DNA from: Pseudomonadota bacterium
GTDB taxonomy: Bacteria > Pseudomonadota > Gammaproteobacteria > Burkholderiales > Burkholderiaceae_C
Reading direction: 5' to 3'
DNA length: 64,000 nucleotides
NCBI GenBank assembly: GCA_020161065.1
Contig: JAIUPH010000008.1
Coordinates: 1 to 64,000, forward strand
Shown in pieces: positions 1 to 10,878 of the stretch (position 1 is its first letter; each line of letters opens with the position of its first letter). The position numbers and the translations under genes were made by a program. The notes under the pieces were generated by a model, which saw nothing but the letters and a program-made list of their open reading frames with translations, ran no database searches and was not told the origin of the DNA.

Positions 1-1025
1 AGCAGAAGTACCGCCAGCGTTATGTCGACCTGAAGACCGACGACACGGCGCGCGCGCGCTTCGTCGCGCGCAGCAAGGCGGTGGCGTCGATCCGCAACTT
101 CATGGTCGAGCACGGCTTTCTCGAGGTCGAGACGCCGATGCTGCACCCCATCCCCGGCGGCGCCAACGCCAAGCCCTTCGTCACGCACCACAACGCGCTC
201 GACCAGGAGATGTTCCTGCGCATCGCGCCCGAGCTGTACTTGAAGCGCCTGGTCGTCGGCGGCTTCGAGCGCGTGTTCGAGATCAACCGCAACTTCCGCA
301 ACGAAGGCATCAGCGTCCGCCACAACCCCGAGTTCACGATGATGGAGTTCTACGCGGCCTACTGGACGCACCATGATCTGATGGACTTCACCGAAGCCGT
401 GTTCCGCCACGCCGCGCGCGCCGCCACCGGCAGCGCGGCGCTGAGCTACGGCGGCAAGCCGGTGGACCTGGACAAGCCCTTCGCGCGGCTGTCGGTTCGC
501 GACGCGCTGGTCGCCCACGCCGGTCTGACGGCGGCCGAGGCCGACGACGCCGCCGCCATCCACGCCAAACTCAAGGCGCTGGGCGAAGAGCCGCCGGCGC
601 ACTGGCAACTGCCCGAGCTGCAGTTCGGCCTGTTCGAGGCCGCGGTGGAAGAAAAGCTCTGGCAGCCGACCTTCATCATCGACTACCCGGTGGAGGTCTC
701 GCCGCTGGCGCGCGCTTCCGACACCAACCCCGCGATCACCGAGCGCTTCGAGCTGTTCATCACCGGGCGCGAGTACGCCAACGGTTTCTCTGAACTCAAC
801 GACGCCGAGGACCAGGCGGCGCGCTTTGCCGCCCAGGCCGCCAACAAGGACGCCGGCGACGAGGAGGCGATGTACTACGACGCCGACTTCATCCGCGCGC
901 TGGAGTACGGCATGCCGCCGGCCGGCGGCTGCGGCATCGGCATCGACCGCCTGGTGATGCTCATCACCGACAGCCCCAGCATCCGCGACGTGCTGCTGTT
1001 CCCGGCGCTGCGACGCGAGGGTTGA
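1..1025 (+). CDS. lysS: Lysyl-tRNA synthetase, C-terminal part (5' end outside window)
   Basis: Class II aminoacyl-tRNA synthetase that charges tRNA-Lys in the cytoplasm. The open frame runs in from base 3, so the N-terminal OB-fold anticodon-binding domain lies outside the window and only the catalytic domain is seen. Class II motif 2 is visible as [11 protein letters not shown] followed by [11 protein letters not shown], and motif 3 as [13 protein letters not shown] near the end. The ATG at 81 is internal, because the frame upstream of it ([11 protein letters not shown]) is typical LysS sequence. The stop lies 4 bases before the next gene, suggesting cotranscription. Confidence 0.96.
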   Translation, partial: QKYRQRYVDLKTDDTARARFVARSKAVASIRNFMVEHGFLEVETPMLHPIPGGANAKPFVTHHNALDQEMFLRIAPELYLKRLVVGGFERVFEINRNFRNEGISVRHNPEFTMMEFYAAYWTHHDLMDFTEAVFRHAARAATGSAALSYGGKPVDLDKPFARLSVRDALVAHAGLTAAEADDAAAIHAKLKALGEEPPAHWQLPELQFGLFEAAVEEKLWQPTFIIDYPVEVSPLARASDTNPAITERFELFITGREYANGFSELNDAEDQAARFAAQAANKDAGDEEAMYYDADFIRALEYGMPPAGGCGIGIDRLVMLITDSPSIRDVLLFPALRREG

Positions 1026-1029
1026 TGCG

Positions 1030-1578
1030 GTGGAGCGGCTGCTCGATCTCGACGCGATCGAGGCCGAGCTGTGGTCGCAGCTCGAACGTGCGCCGCGCGA
1101 GCGCGGCCACGGCTGGCGCGTCGGCGTGCTGGCCACCGGCGACGGTGCCGGCGGCGCCGATGCGCGCAGCGTGGTGCTGCGCGACGTCGACCGCGCGCGC
1201 CGCGCGCTGATCTTCTACGCCGACAGCCGCTCGGCCAAGGTGCGGCAGATCGCGGCGCGGCCGCAAGGCACGCTGGTGCTGTGGTCGCCGGCCCTGAGCT
1301 GGCAGCTGCGCCTGCGCGTCACGCTGGCAGTGCGCACCAACGGGCTGGCCGTCTCGTCGCGCTGGGCGCGGCTGAAGATGACGCCGGGCGCGCAGGACTA
1401 CCTGTCGCCGCTGCCGCCGGGCAGCCCGATCGACGCGCCCTTGCCCGAGCGCGGCAGCCGCGAGCACTTCGGCGTGGTGACGGCCGTGGTCGACGCGGTC
1501 GACTGGCTGGAACTGCACGCCGATGGCCACCGGCGTGCCGGCTTCGACGGCCGCGGCCGGCGCTGGCTGGTGCCCTGA
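1030..1578 (+). CDS. Pyridoxamine 5'-phosphate oxidase-like flavoprotein
   Basis: A 182-aa protein of the PNPOx-like split-barrel FMN-binding family. The N-terminal half has the fold's typical pattern: RSVVLRDVD, then LIFYADSRSAKVRQI, then TLVLWSPALSWQLRLR. The C-terminal dimerisation segment of true PdxH is not apparent, so this is more likely a general flavin reductase or oxidase relative than the vitamin B6 enzyme. It starts with GTG four bases after lysS, which suggests translational coupling. The substrate cannot be read from the sequence. Confidence 0.8.
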   Translation: MERLLDLDAIEAELWSQLERAPRERGHGWRVGVLATGDGAGGADARSVVLRDVDRARRALIFYADSRSAKVRQIAARPQGTLVLWSPALSWQLRLRVTLAVRTNGLAVSSRWARLKMTPGAQDYLSPLPPGSPIDAPLPERGSREHFGVVTAVVDAVDWLELHADGHRRAGFDGRGRRWLVP

Positions 1579-1615
1579 GCGGGGCGCCGGCCAAGGCCGG
1601 ACCGCGGCTTGGTCT

Positions 1616-1966
1616 TCAACGCGCGGCCAGCAGGCGCAGCGACGCCGTGCGGATGTGCGTGGCCGCGTTCGCGCGCTCCATCGCCAGCCAGGTCGAGCCG
1701 CTGTCTTCATCGACGAGCGCCATCTCGCCGCGGTCGCGGGCGCGGTAGTACTCGGCGATCACCGCGGCGCGGGTCAGCGTCGACGGCGGATCGACATACT
1801 CGGGCTCGCTCATCGCGGCGACGACCGCGGCGCGCGTGCGGCCGGAGTTCAAGGTCTGCGCCGGCGCGCAGTCGGCATCGGGATAGCACATCGGGCCTTC
1901 GGCCAGCGCGGCCGTGGTGGCGGACAGCAAGACGGCCAGGGCGGCCAGTCGGCGGGACAGCAACAT
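1616..1966 (-). CDS. Small secreted protein, DUF4148-like
   Basis: A 116-aa exported protein. The chosen ATG is preceded by a good Shine-Dalgarno (GAGGAG, spacing about 8) and opens a clear signal peptide, MLLSRRLAALAVLLSATT followed by an ALA-E cleavage motif. The longer frame upstream (to 2098) has no such signal. The mature part repeats a helical pattern, TRAAVVAAM and LTRAAVIAEYYRARDRGEM, resembling the DUF4148 family of small periplasmic proteins common in Burkholderiales. Two cysteines (CYPDADC) could form a disulfide. Function unknown. Confidence 0.72.
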   Translation of the reverse strand: MLLSRRLAALAVLLSATTAALAEGPMCYPDADCAPAQTLNSGRTRAAVVAAMSEPEYVDPPSTLTRAAVIAEYYRARDRGEMALVDEDSGSTWLAMERANAATHIRTASLRLLAAR

Positions 1967-2122
1967 GATCGACTCCTCGACGCATCCGTGGCACGAGGCC
2001 TGCGGTGGACGGATGCATGTCCGCCGCAGCCTGGGCCGCAGTCTGGGCATCGGGGTCGTGGCGGGCATCCGCCGCCCGAACGAGCCGGCCGCCCGCACGT
2101 CAGCAAGCGGGAGGGGATCTCT

Positions 2123-2911
2123 TCAGCGCTGCTTGAACGCCGGCGCGCGCTTGCCGAGGAAGGCGTCCATGCCTTCCTTCTGGTCTTCGGTCGCGAACAG
2201 CGAGTGGAAGACGCGGCGCTCGTAGTCGATGCCATCGCGCAGGCCGCCTTCGAAGGCCTTGTTGATGCAGGCCTTGGCCAGCGCCACGCTGGGGCCGCTG
2301 AGCGCGCAGATCACGGCGGCCACGGCCAGCGTTTCGTCGAGCAGCTTGTCGGCCGCCACGATGCGCGAGACGAGGCCGGCGCGCTCGGCCTCCTGCACGT
2401 CCATCAGGCGGCCGGTCAGCACCAGGTCCATCGCCTTGGCCTTGCCCACCGCGCGCGGCAGCCGCTGCGTGCCGCCGGCACCGGGGATGATGCCGATCTT
2501 GATCTCGGGCTGGCCGAAGCGGGCGTTGTCGGCGGCGATCAGCAGGTCGCACATCATCGCCAGCTCGCAGCCGCCGCCCAAAGCGAAGCCGGCCACCGCG
2601 GCGATGACCGGCTTGCGCACCTGCAGCAGCGTCTCCCAGTTGCGGGTGATGAAGTCGTCGCGGTGCACCTGCATGTAGTCGAACTTGGCCATCGCGCTGA
2701 TGTCGGCGCCGGCGGCGAAGGCCTTGTCGCTGCCGGTGATCACGATGCAGCCGATGGCGTCGTCGCGGTCGAAGGCCAGCAGCGCGGCGCCGAGCTGGTC
2801 CATCAGCGCGTCGTTCAAGGCATTGAGCTGCTTGGGCCGGTTGAGGCGGATCAGCGCGGTGCGGCGTTCGCCATCGCCATGCGTTTCGGTGAGGATCAGG
2901 GCGTCGGACAT
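2123..2911 (-). CDS. Enoyl-CoA hydratase (crotonase family)
   Basis: A 262-aa crotonase, full length for short-chain enoyl-CoA hydratases, which add water across trans-2-enoyl-CoA in beta-oxidation. The two catalytic glutamates are in place: E116 in GGGCELAMMCD and E136 in FGQPEIKIGIIPGAGG. The oxyanion-hole region is AFAAGADISAMA near residues 64-74. All residues of an active hydratase are present, so it is probably an EchA/PaaF-type enzyme. It stands alone, with no acyl-CoA dehydrogenase or thiolase beside it. Confidence 0.9.
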   Translation of the reverse strand: MSDALILTETHGDGERRTALIRLNRPKQLNALNDALMDQLGAALLAFDRDDAIGCIVITGSDKAFAAGADISAMAKFDYMQVHRDDFITRNWETLLQVRKPVIAAVAGFALGGGCELAMMCDLLIAADNARFGQPEIKIGIIPGAGGTQRLPRAVGKAKAMDLVLTGRLMDVQEAERAGLVSRIVAADKLLDETLAVAAVICALSGPSVALAKACINKAFEGGLRDGIDYERRVFHSLFATEDQKEGMDAFLGKRAPAFKQR

Positions 2912-2982
2912 GAGCAGGTCTCCATGGTCGGTTGCGAACGACTATACGAGCGGGCGCCGCCGGGGCAGCGCGCTCGGCGTCT

Positions 2983-4221
2983 TCACCGCCGCGGCGGCGC
3001 TTCGGTTGCCGCCTGCTGCGGCAGGCGTTCGAGCAGCAGGTCGACGAAGGTCTCGGCGTCTTGCCGGATGAGGATGCGCACGGGCAGGTACTGCAGCGTG
3101 GGCGCGATCCAGACCTCGGCCGTCAGCTCGCCGCTCGGCTTGGCGGGCCGGCGCGGCCGCACGTGCCAGGCCTCGATGGTGCCCGCCGGCGTGCGCAGCG
3201 CCTCGGCCTCGCCGACGTCGTAGACCCAGTCGTCCACGCGCCGCGGCAGCGCCAGCGGCACCGGCACCGACTGGCCGGCGCGCAGGCGTTGCGGCTGCGT
3301 GGTGAACAGCCAGGTCAGGTGCACGAACTGGCTGGCCGTGTCCTGCACGCCCGGCGGCTGCGGCACGCGGTTGCCGTTGGCCAGCGTGACGGTGCTGCCG
3401 TCGAAATTCATCGTTAGCCGGCGCGGGCTGCGCAGCGCGACGTGGGTCTCTTCGTCGTAGCGCTGCGGCTGCAGGCCGCCGGCGCCGATCAGCCCGTCGC
3501 TGGACATGCGGCGGCTCATCAGCGGCGCGAACGCGGGGCCGACGCTGACCTCCAGGTGCACCTGGTAGCGGCTGCCTTCGCGCAGCCACTCCACGCGCGC
3601 CTGGCCGTCCACCGGGCCGCGGTAGTAGCCGCTGAGGCGGTAGCTCAGGCGCGTCGAACGCGGCCACTCGAAGGCCGCGGCCGAAGCGGCCGCCGAGGCG
3701 GCAAAGGCCAACGGCGGCGGCGGTGCGGAAGCCGCGGCTTCGACGACGGGCGATGACGCGACTTGGGCCGGCGCCGACGCGGTGGCCATCTGCGGTGCGG
3801 CCGCCGCAGCGGACGCTGCCGCCGCGGCGCTGGCAGCCGCCGACGCCGCTGGTTCCGGCGGCGTCGGCTCCACCGGGGGCGGCGCCAGCGCGGTGGTGGC
3901 CTCGGCCGCCGATGCGGCCAACGCGGCCGAAGCCGCGGCCTCGGCCATCGATGCAGAGGCCGCGGAGGCCGCCGATGCCGCTGATGCAGCCGCTGATGCC
4001 GCCGCCGACACTGCTGCCACGCGCCGCGGGCGCGGTGGCGGCGGCGCGGGCAGTGGCGCTGCCGCCGGCGGCGCGGTGGGCTGCAACTCGACGATGAACT
4101 GCGCGTTCAGGCGCTGCGGCCCGCGTGAGGCGCTGCCGTCGCCCAGCGCCGGCGCCAGCTCGACCACCCAGGCCATCACCCAGGCGTGGGCTGCCAGCAC
4201 GGCCGCCGCCAGCGCCAGCAA
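2983..4221 (-). CDS. DUF3108 protein with membrane anchor and long Ala/Pro-rich linker
   Basis: A protein of about 412 aa in three parts. An N-terminal hydrophobic segment (LALAAAVLAAHAWVMAWVV) is followed by about 125 residues of low-complexity Ala/Ser/Pro (repeats of AASAA and PPPAP type), then a C-terminal domain of about 220 residues matching the DUF3108 family (SYRLSGYYRGPVDGQARVEW, later LTWLFTTQPQRLRAG). The layout of inner-membrane anchor, flexible spacer and periplasmic domain recalls TonB. The annotated start is TTG. The frame stays open upstream to a CTG-AAG at about 4281 that would add a basic cytoplasmic tail (RPGRGRRRGG), so the true start is uncertain. Function unknown. Confidence 0.75.
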   Translation of the reverse strand: MLALAAAVLAAHAWVMAWVVELAPALGDGSASRGPQRLNAQFIVELQPTAPPAAAPLPAPPPPRPRRVAAVSAAASAAASAASAASAASASMAEAAASAALAASAAEATTALAPPPVEPTPPEPAASAAASAAAAASAAAAAPQMATASAPAQVASSPVVEAAASAPPPPLAFAASAAASAAAFEWPRSTRLSYRLSGYYRGPVDGQARVEWLREGSRYQVHLEVSVGPAFAPLMSRRMSSDGLIGAGGLQPQRYDEETHVALRSPRRLTMNFDGSTVTLANGNRVPQPPGVQDTASQFVHLTWLFTTQPQRLRAGQSVPVPLALPRRVDDWVYDVGEAEALRTPAGTIEAWHVRPRRPAKPSGELTAEVWIAPTLQYLPVRILIRQDAETFVDLLLERLPQQAATEAPPRR

Positions 4222-4285
4222 GACCCAGCCGCCGCGCCGGCGGCCGCGGCCAGGGCGGATCGGGCGCCCGGCGGCCTTCAGGGCT

Positions 4286-5014
4286 TCAGCCCTTCTTCGC
4301 GGCGGCCAGCAGCAGCCTTTCCACCTCGGCCAGCGGCAGCGCGCCGGGCTTGCGCGTGCCGTCCTCGAAGAAGACGGCGGGCGTGCCCTGCACGCGGTAC
4401 TTGTGGCCGAACTCGATGTTGCGGTCCAGCGCCGCGGTATCGCACTTGCCCATCGTCTTGGCCGGCGTGGCGCCGTCGATCATCCACGAGCGCCAGGTCT
4501 TGGCGGCGTCCTTGGCGCACCAGATGTCGCGCGCCTTGGCGGTGGAATCGGCGCCCAGGATGGGGTAGAGGAAGGTGTAGATCGTCACGTCCTTCACCGC
4601 CTGCAGATCGCGCTCGAAGCGCTTGCAGTAGCCGCAGTTGGGGTCGACGAAAACGGCCAGCCGGCGCTGGCCGTTGCCCTGCTTGATGACCACCGCGTCC
4701 TTCAGCGGCAGCTCGGCGAAGGCCACCGCGGTGAGCTTGTCGATGCGCGCGTCGGTCAGGTTGATCTTGCTGCGGGTGTCGATCAGCGAGCCCTGGATCA
4801 GGTGGTCGCCCTTCTCGTCGGCGTAGTAGATGTCGGTACCGATGCGCACTTCATACAGGCCGGGAATCGGCGTGCGCGTGACCTCGTCGATCTTGGGCAG
4901 CTGCGGAATGCGCTCGGCCAGGTTCTTGCGCAGCACGGCTTCCTGCGCCAGCACGGGCAGCGCCAGGGCCAGCAGCAGCACCGGCAGCCGGCGGACGAGA
5001 GCGAAACGGGTCAT
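4286..5014 (-). CDS. dsbC: Thiol:disulfide interchange protein DsbC
   Basis: Periplasmic disulfide isomerase of 242 aa. The signal peptide (LPVLLLALALPVLAQ-E) is followed by the N-terminal dimerisation domain (PGLYEVRIGTDIYYADEKG) and a thioredoxin fold with the active site C127-G-Y-C130 and the cis-proline loop VQGTPAVFFEDG. A second cysteine pair (C in IWCAKD and in MGKCDTA) matches the structural disulfide of DsbC. ATG 5014 was chosen over the upstream frame start because it has GAGGA at good spacing and opens the signal peptide. Confidence 0.93.
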   Translation of the reverse strand: MTRFALVRRLPVLLLALALPVLAQEAVLRKNLAERIPQLPKIDEVTRTPIPGLYEVRIGTDIYYADEKGDHLIQGSLIDTRSKINLTDARIDKLTAVAFAELPLKDAVVIKQGNGQRRLAVFVDPNCGYCKRFERDLQAVKDVTIYTFLYPILGADSTAKARDIWCAKDAAKTWRSWMIDGATPAKTMGKCDTAALDRNIEFGHKYRVQGTPAVFFEDGTRKPGALPLAEVERLLLAAAKKG

Positions 5015-5057
5015 GACGAAATCCTCGGGAAGGGCGCGGCGAAAGCGGGCCGGGCGA

Positions 5058-6173
5058 TCAGGCATCCATGGCCCGGCGCACCAGCGCGCGCTTGAGCGGC
5101 GGCAGGTGGTCGACCAGAGTCAGGCCGCGGTTGCGAAGTTCCCGCGCCCAGCCGCCCTGGTGCGCGAACAAATGCAGCAAACCATCGGTCAGCCAGCCCA
5201 TCGCCTGCGTCGGCAGCCGCCGCGCGCGCGCAAAGCGTTGCAGCAGCCGCTCGTCGCCGATGCCGCGCCAGGCCTCGCGCGCGGCGAGCTGGCGCGACAG
5301 CTCGGCCACGTCGGCCAGGCCCAGGTTGAGGCCCTGGCCGGCCAGCGGATGCACCAGGTGCGCGGCATCGCCCAGCAGCACCCAGCCCGGCCCGCAGACG
5401 GCCTGCGCCTGCGCCAGCGCCAGCGGCCAGCTGGCGCGCTCGCCGACCAGCTGCAGGCGGCCGGCGGCGCCGCCGGTGGCCTCGGCCAGCGCCGCTTCGA
5501 AGCTGGCCGCATCGGCCTGCTGCAAGGCCTGCGCGCGCTCGTCGGGCAGCGACCACACCAGGCCGTACGAACAGCCCGGCGCCGGGCGGTCAAACGGCAG
5601 CAGCGCCAGCACGTCGGGCGAGCGGAACCATTGCCGCGCCAGTCCGCCATGCGGCCGGTCGGCCAGCAGGCGCGCGGCCAGGCCGCGCTGGCCGTAGCCT
5701 TGCACCGGCATCTGCACGCCCAGGCGCTGGCGCGCCGCCGAGTCGCGGCCCTCGGCCAGCACCTGCAGCGCGGCATCGGCCCCCTCGGCGACCACGTTGA
5801 CGTGCGGCGCATAGCGCAGCGCGGTGGCCAGCGCCGCTTCCAGCTCGGCAGCGTCGACGATCCAGGCCAGTTCCGCCGCGCCCACCGACCAGGCCGAGAA
5901 ATGCGCGGCGGCGGCCGGCGTGTCGCCTTGCACGCGCATGTCGCGCACCGGCGTGCGGGCGTCGGCGGGCAGGCTGTCCCAGACCTTCAAGGTGGCCAGC
6001 AGCGCGGCCGAAGCCGCGTTCAGCGCGTAGGTCCGCACGTCGGCCGCAGCGCCCGCGGCGCCTGGCTGACGCGCCCCGGTCCAAGCCACCGCCAGCCCCA
6101 GCCGCGACAAAGACAGCGCCGCAGCCATCGCCACGGCACCGGAACCCCGCACGCAGACATCGAAGGCCGACAT
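5058..6173 (-). CDS. FAD-dependent monooxygenase of the UbiH/UbiF family
   Basis: A 371-aa flavoprotein hydroxylase of the family that hydroxylates the ubiquinone ring. The N-terminal Rossmann motif reads VCVRGSGAVAMAAALSLSRLG, a variant of GxGxxG. The second FAD motif is clear, GDAAHLVHPLAGQGLNLGLAD at about residues 266-286. The DG fingerprint is weakened: ADAALQVLAEGRDSAARQRLG has EGRDS where family members usually have AADG-xxS. It lies 43 bases upstream of dsbC and divergently from the MOSC gene. Which ring position it acts on cannot be told. Confidence 0.85.
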   Translation of the reverse strand: MSAFDVCVRGSGAVAMAAALSLSRLGLAVAWTGARQPGAAGAAADVRTYALNAASAALLATLKVWDSLPADARTPVRDMRVQGDTPAAAAHFSAWSVGAAELAWIVDAAELEAALATALRYAPHVNVVAEGADAALQVLAEGRDSAARQRLGVQMPVQGYGQRGLAARLLADRPHGGLARQWFRSPDVLALLPFDRPAPGCSYGLVWSLPDERAQALQQADAASFEAALAEATGGAAGRLQLVGERASWPLALAQAQAVCGPGWVLLGDAAHLVHPLAGQGLNLGLADVAELSRQLAAREAWRGIGDERLLQRFARARRLPTQAMGWLTDGLLHLFAHQGGWARELRNRGLTLVDHLPPLKRALVRRAMDA

Positions 6174-6254
6174 CCGCGGGATTGTAGGGAGGGCCCGGGC
6201 GCCGCGCCGCGATGGCGCAGAATCCGCGGCTTTGCGCCCCCGCCGCCGAACGCC

Positions 6255-7109
6255 GTGTCAGACCGCATCGACTGCTCGATCGCCGCCCTCTACCTGCATC
6301 CCATCAAGTCCTGCGCCGGCATTGCCGTCGACGAGGCCTTGTTGATCGAGACCGGGCTGCAGCTCGATCGCGCCTGGATGGTGGTCGACGCCGACGGCAA
6401 CATGCTGACGCAGCGCGACTGGCCGCGCATGGCGCTGGTGCGCCCCACGCTGCGCGCCGACGACATGGTGCTGCGCGCGCCGGGCATGCTGGCGCTGCAC
6501 GTCTCGCTGGACGCCGTGGAAGCGCCGACGCGCGTGCGCGTGTGGCACGACGAGGTCAGGGCCTACGACATGGGCGACCTGGCGGCGCAGTGGTTCAGCG
6601 ACTTTCTCGGCGCCAGGCTGCGCCTGGTGCGCTTCGACCCCGAGCAGAAGCGCCTGTCCGACGCCCGCTGGACCGGCGCGGTGGCGGCCGAGAACGCCTT
6701 CTCCGACGGCTTCCCGCTGCTGGTGGCGTCCAGGGCCTCGCTGGCCGACCTCAACCAGCGGCTGGCGGCGCGCGGCCAGGGCGCCGTCGAGATGGCGCGC
6801 TTTCGGCCCAACCTCGTGCTCGACGGTCTGCAGGCCTTCGACGAAGACCAGCTCGACGAGATCAGCATCGCCGCAGACGGCGGCGCGGTGCGGCTGAAGC
6901 TGGTGAAGCCCTGCACGCGCTGCACCATGCCCAACGTCGACCTGCAGACGGCCGAGCTCGGCCACGAGCCAGGCGACACGCTGGCCGGCTTTCGCGCCGA
7001 CGCGCGCGTCGGCGGCGGCATCACCTTCGGCATGAACGCGGTGATCCTGGAAGGCATCGACCGCGTGCTGCGAACGGGCCAAGGCGGCAGCGCGAGCTGG
7101 GGCTTCTGA
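6255..7109 (+). CDS. MOSC domain protein (YcbX/mARC-like)
   Basis: A 284-aa protein with an N-terminal MOSC_N beta-barrel (LYLHPIKSCAGIAVDEA, then RAWMVVDADGNMLTQRDWPRM) and a C-terminal MOSC domain. The cysteine expected to bind molybdenum cofactor sits in LVKPCTRCTMPNVDLQTAE, matching the RC-x4-VD pattern of YcbX. Family members reduce N-hydroxylated compounds with electrons from a ferredoxin or flavoprotein. The start is GTG at 6255, about 80 bases from the divergent ubiH-like gene; longer upstream frames are shadow sequence. No separate ferredoxin domain is fused here. Confidence 0.88.
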   Translation: MSDRIDCSIAALYLHPIKSCAGIAVDEALLIETGLQLDRAWMVVDADGNMLTQRDWPRMALVRPTLRADDMVLRAPGMLALHVSLDAVEAPTRVRVWHDEVRAYDMGDLAAQWFSDFLGARLRLVRFDPEQKRLSDARWTGAVAAENAFSDGFPLLVASRASLADLNQRLAARGQGAVEMARFRPNLVLDGLQAFDEDQLDEISIAADGGAVRLKLVKPCTRCTMPNVDLQTAELGHEPGDTLAGFRADARVGGGITFGMNAVILEGIDRVLRTGQGGSASWGF

Positions 7110-7166
7110 TCGGGGAGAATCGCCGGCTTCCCCGCCCCGCGTCTCCCGTCTCCCGAAAGCCCCGTC

Positions 7167-8261
<1,095 letters not shown>

Positions 8262-8312
8262 GTCAGTGCTTGCTGACTGTAAACCATCGATGAATCCAGG
8301 ATATTGAGTCGA

Positions 8313-8342
8313 TCAGCACTCTCCATCGGCGAGTGCTAATAT
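8313..8342 (+). promoter_or_regulatory. CIRCE operator overlapping the rpoH extended -10 box
   Basis: TCAGCACTC (8313-8321), a 9-base spacer, and GAGTGCTAA (8331-8339) match the HrcA-binding CIRCE element TTAGCACTC-N9-GAGTGCTAA at 17 of 18 arm positions. The right arm runs into TGCTAATAT, an extended -10 (TGn-TAATAT, -10 at 8337-8342), so bound HrcA would block RNA polymerase. The expected transcript starts near 8349, leaving a leader of about 32 bases. No good -35 is seen at 17 bp, in line with an extended -10 promoter. Confidence 0.88.
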
Positions 8343-8380
8343 GGCGGAACTTTGGAGCCGAGCACGGGATCCCAGTCCGC

Positions 8381-9304
<924 letters not shown>

Positions 9305-9311
9305 AGTGGGG

Positions 9312-9328
9312 CCGGCGCCGAGCGCCGG
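9312..9328. terminator. Hairpin between convergent rpoH and sco
   Basis: CCGGCGC (9312-9318), loop CGA, and GCGCCGG (9322-9328) form a perfect 7-bp GC stem in the 30 bases between the two stop codons. There is no T-run on either side, so it is at best a weak or Rho-assisted terminator. Confidence 0.35.
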
Positions 9329-9334
9329 GCCGCT

Positions 9335-9964
9335 TCAGGCGGCCGGCTCGGCCAGCAGCCGCTTCAGGTCGGCGGCCAGCGCTTCGGCTCCGGCGCCATA
9401 GCGCGTGAACAGCCGCACCCGCCCGGACGCGTCGAAGACGTAAGACCCGGCCGTGTGGTCCAGCGTGTAGCTGGTGTCGGTCTTGCCGGGCACCTTGGCG
9501 TAGAACACCTTGAACTGGCGCGCCGCGGCCTTGATCTCGTCGGCGCTGCCCCACAGGCCGACGAAGCCGTCGCCGAAGCTGCCGACGTAGGCCTTCAGCA
9601 CCGCCGGCGTGTCGCGCTCGGGGTCGAGCGTGACGAACACGCCCTGCACCCGCGCGCCATCGGCGCCCAGCAGCTTACGCGCCGCGGCCAGCTCGGCCAG
9701 CGTGGTGGGGCACACGTCGGGGCACTGCGTGTAGCCGAAGAAGACCACCACCACCTTGCCCTTGAAGTCGGCCAGGCTGCGCGGCTTGCCGTCGGCGTCG
9801 CGCAGCGTCAGTTCTTTGGCGTAGTCGGCGCCGGTGATGTCGACGCCCTTGAACGCCGCGGGGCCGCCGCCGGCCACGCCGGCCAGCCGGTCGCAGCCGG
9901 CCGCGGCCAGCAAGGCGGCGGCCGCTGCCGCCATCAGGAACGCGCGGCGAGCAGGTGCAGCCAT
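9335..9964 (-). CDS. SCO1/SenC copper chaperone lipoprotein
   Basis: A 209-aa Sco protein that inserts copper into the CuA site of cytochrome oxidase. It has a lipobox (LLAAAGC, Cys24), a thioredoxin fold with the copper-binding pair C81-P-D-V-C85 ([11 protein letters not shown]) and the conserved histidine H170 in [10 protein letters not shown]. The ATG at 9964 lies inside the end of ctaB, giving a 31-base overlap and tight coupling. It is the last gene of the leftward oxidase assembly group. Confidence 0.94.
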   Translation of the reverse strand: MAAPARRAFLMAAAAAALLAAAGCDRLAGVAGGGPAAFKGVDITGADYAKELTLRDADGKPRSLADFKGKVVVVFFGYTQCPDVCPTTLAELAAARKLLGADGARVQGVFVTLDPERDTPAVLKAYVGSFGDGFVGLWGSADEIKAAARQFKVFYAKVPGKTDTSYTLDHTAGSYVFDASGRVRLFTRYGAGAEALAADLKRLLAEPAA

Positions 9965-10857
9965 GGCATCAGGTAATGGTCCAGCAGCAGCGCTGCGAAC
10001 AGCAGCGACAGGTGCCAGATGGAGAAACGGAAGGTCTGCCGCGCCAGCGCATCGCTGTAGTGGCGCCACAGGCGAAAAGCCAGCTGGATGAAGCGCGCGC
10101 CCAGCAGCATTGCTGCCGCCAGGTACAGCCAGCCGCTCATGCGGTAGATGAAGGGCAGCAGCGTGGCCGCCAGCAGCACCACCGTGTACAGCAGCACCTG
10201 CAGCCGCGTGAAGGCCGAGCCGTGCGTCACCGGCAGCATCGGCAGCCCGGCCTTGCGGTAGTCCTCGGCGCGGTACAGCGCCAGCGCCCAGAAGTGCGGC
10301 GGCGTCCACAGGAAGATGATCAGGAACAGCAGCAGCGCCTCGGTGCCCACCTCGCCGGTCATCGCCGTCCAGCCCAACACCGGCGGCATGGCGCCCGAGG
10401 CGCCGCCGATCACGATGTTCTGCGGCGTCAACGGCTTCAGCACCACGGTGTAGATCACCGCGTAGCCGATGAAGGTGGCGAAGGTCAGCCACATCGTCAG
10501 CGGGTTGACCCAGCCGTACAGCAGCGCGCTGCCCAGGCCGCACAGCACGGCCGAGAACAGCAGCGTCTGCCAGTGGCTGAGCTGGCCCTTGGCGGTGGGC
10601 CGCCAGGCGGTGCGCGCCATGCGCGCGTCGATGCGCTGCTCGACGATGCAGTTGAAGGCCGCCGCGGCCCCGGCCACCAGCCAGATGCCGACCACCGCCG
10701 GCAGCGCCTTGGACAGGTCGGGCAGGCCCGGCTCGGCCAGCAGCATGCCGATGGCCGCGCAGAACACGATCAACTGCACCACGCGCGGCTTGGTCAGCGC
10801 GTAGTACTGCTGCCATCGCGTGGACGGCCGGACGGGGACAGCAACGGACGAGGCCAT
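9934..10857 (-). CDS. ctaB: Protoheme IX farnesyltransferase (heme O synthase)
   Basis: An integral membrane UbiA-family prenyltransferase of 307 aa that adds a farnesyl group to heme b, making heme O. The first Asp-rich prenyl-diphosphate motif appears here as [15 protein letters not shown], typical of CtaB/CyoE, and the second conserved loop is [16 protein letters not shown]. About eight hydrophobic segments are visible. The start was set at ATG 10857; a TTG at 10869 is the alternative. It follows ctaA by 21 bases and overlaps sco. Confidence 0.95.
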   Translation of the reverse strand: MASSVAVPVRPSTRWQQYYALTKPRVVQLIVFCAAIGMLLAEPGLPDLSKALPAVVGIWLVAGAAAAFNCIVEQRIDARMARTAWRPTAKGQLSHWQTLLFSAVLCGLGSALLYGWVNPLTMWLTFATFIGYAVIYTVVLKPLTPQNIVIGGASGAMPPVLGWTAMTGEVGTEALLLFLIIFLWTPPHFWALALYRAEDYRKAGLPMLPVTHGSAFTRLQVLLYTVVLLAATLLPFIYRMSGWLYLAAAMLLGARFIQLAFRLWRHYSDALARQTFRFSIWHLSLLFAALLLDHYLMPWLHLLAARS

Positions 10858-10878
10858 GGCGCGGGGCAATCCAGGATT

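Noticed and set aside
3782-5095. Long + strand open frame opposite the DUF3108 and dsbC genes
   Set aside because: It is a shadow frame caused by high GC; the opposite strand has clear domains, signal peptides and ribosome sites.
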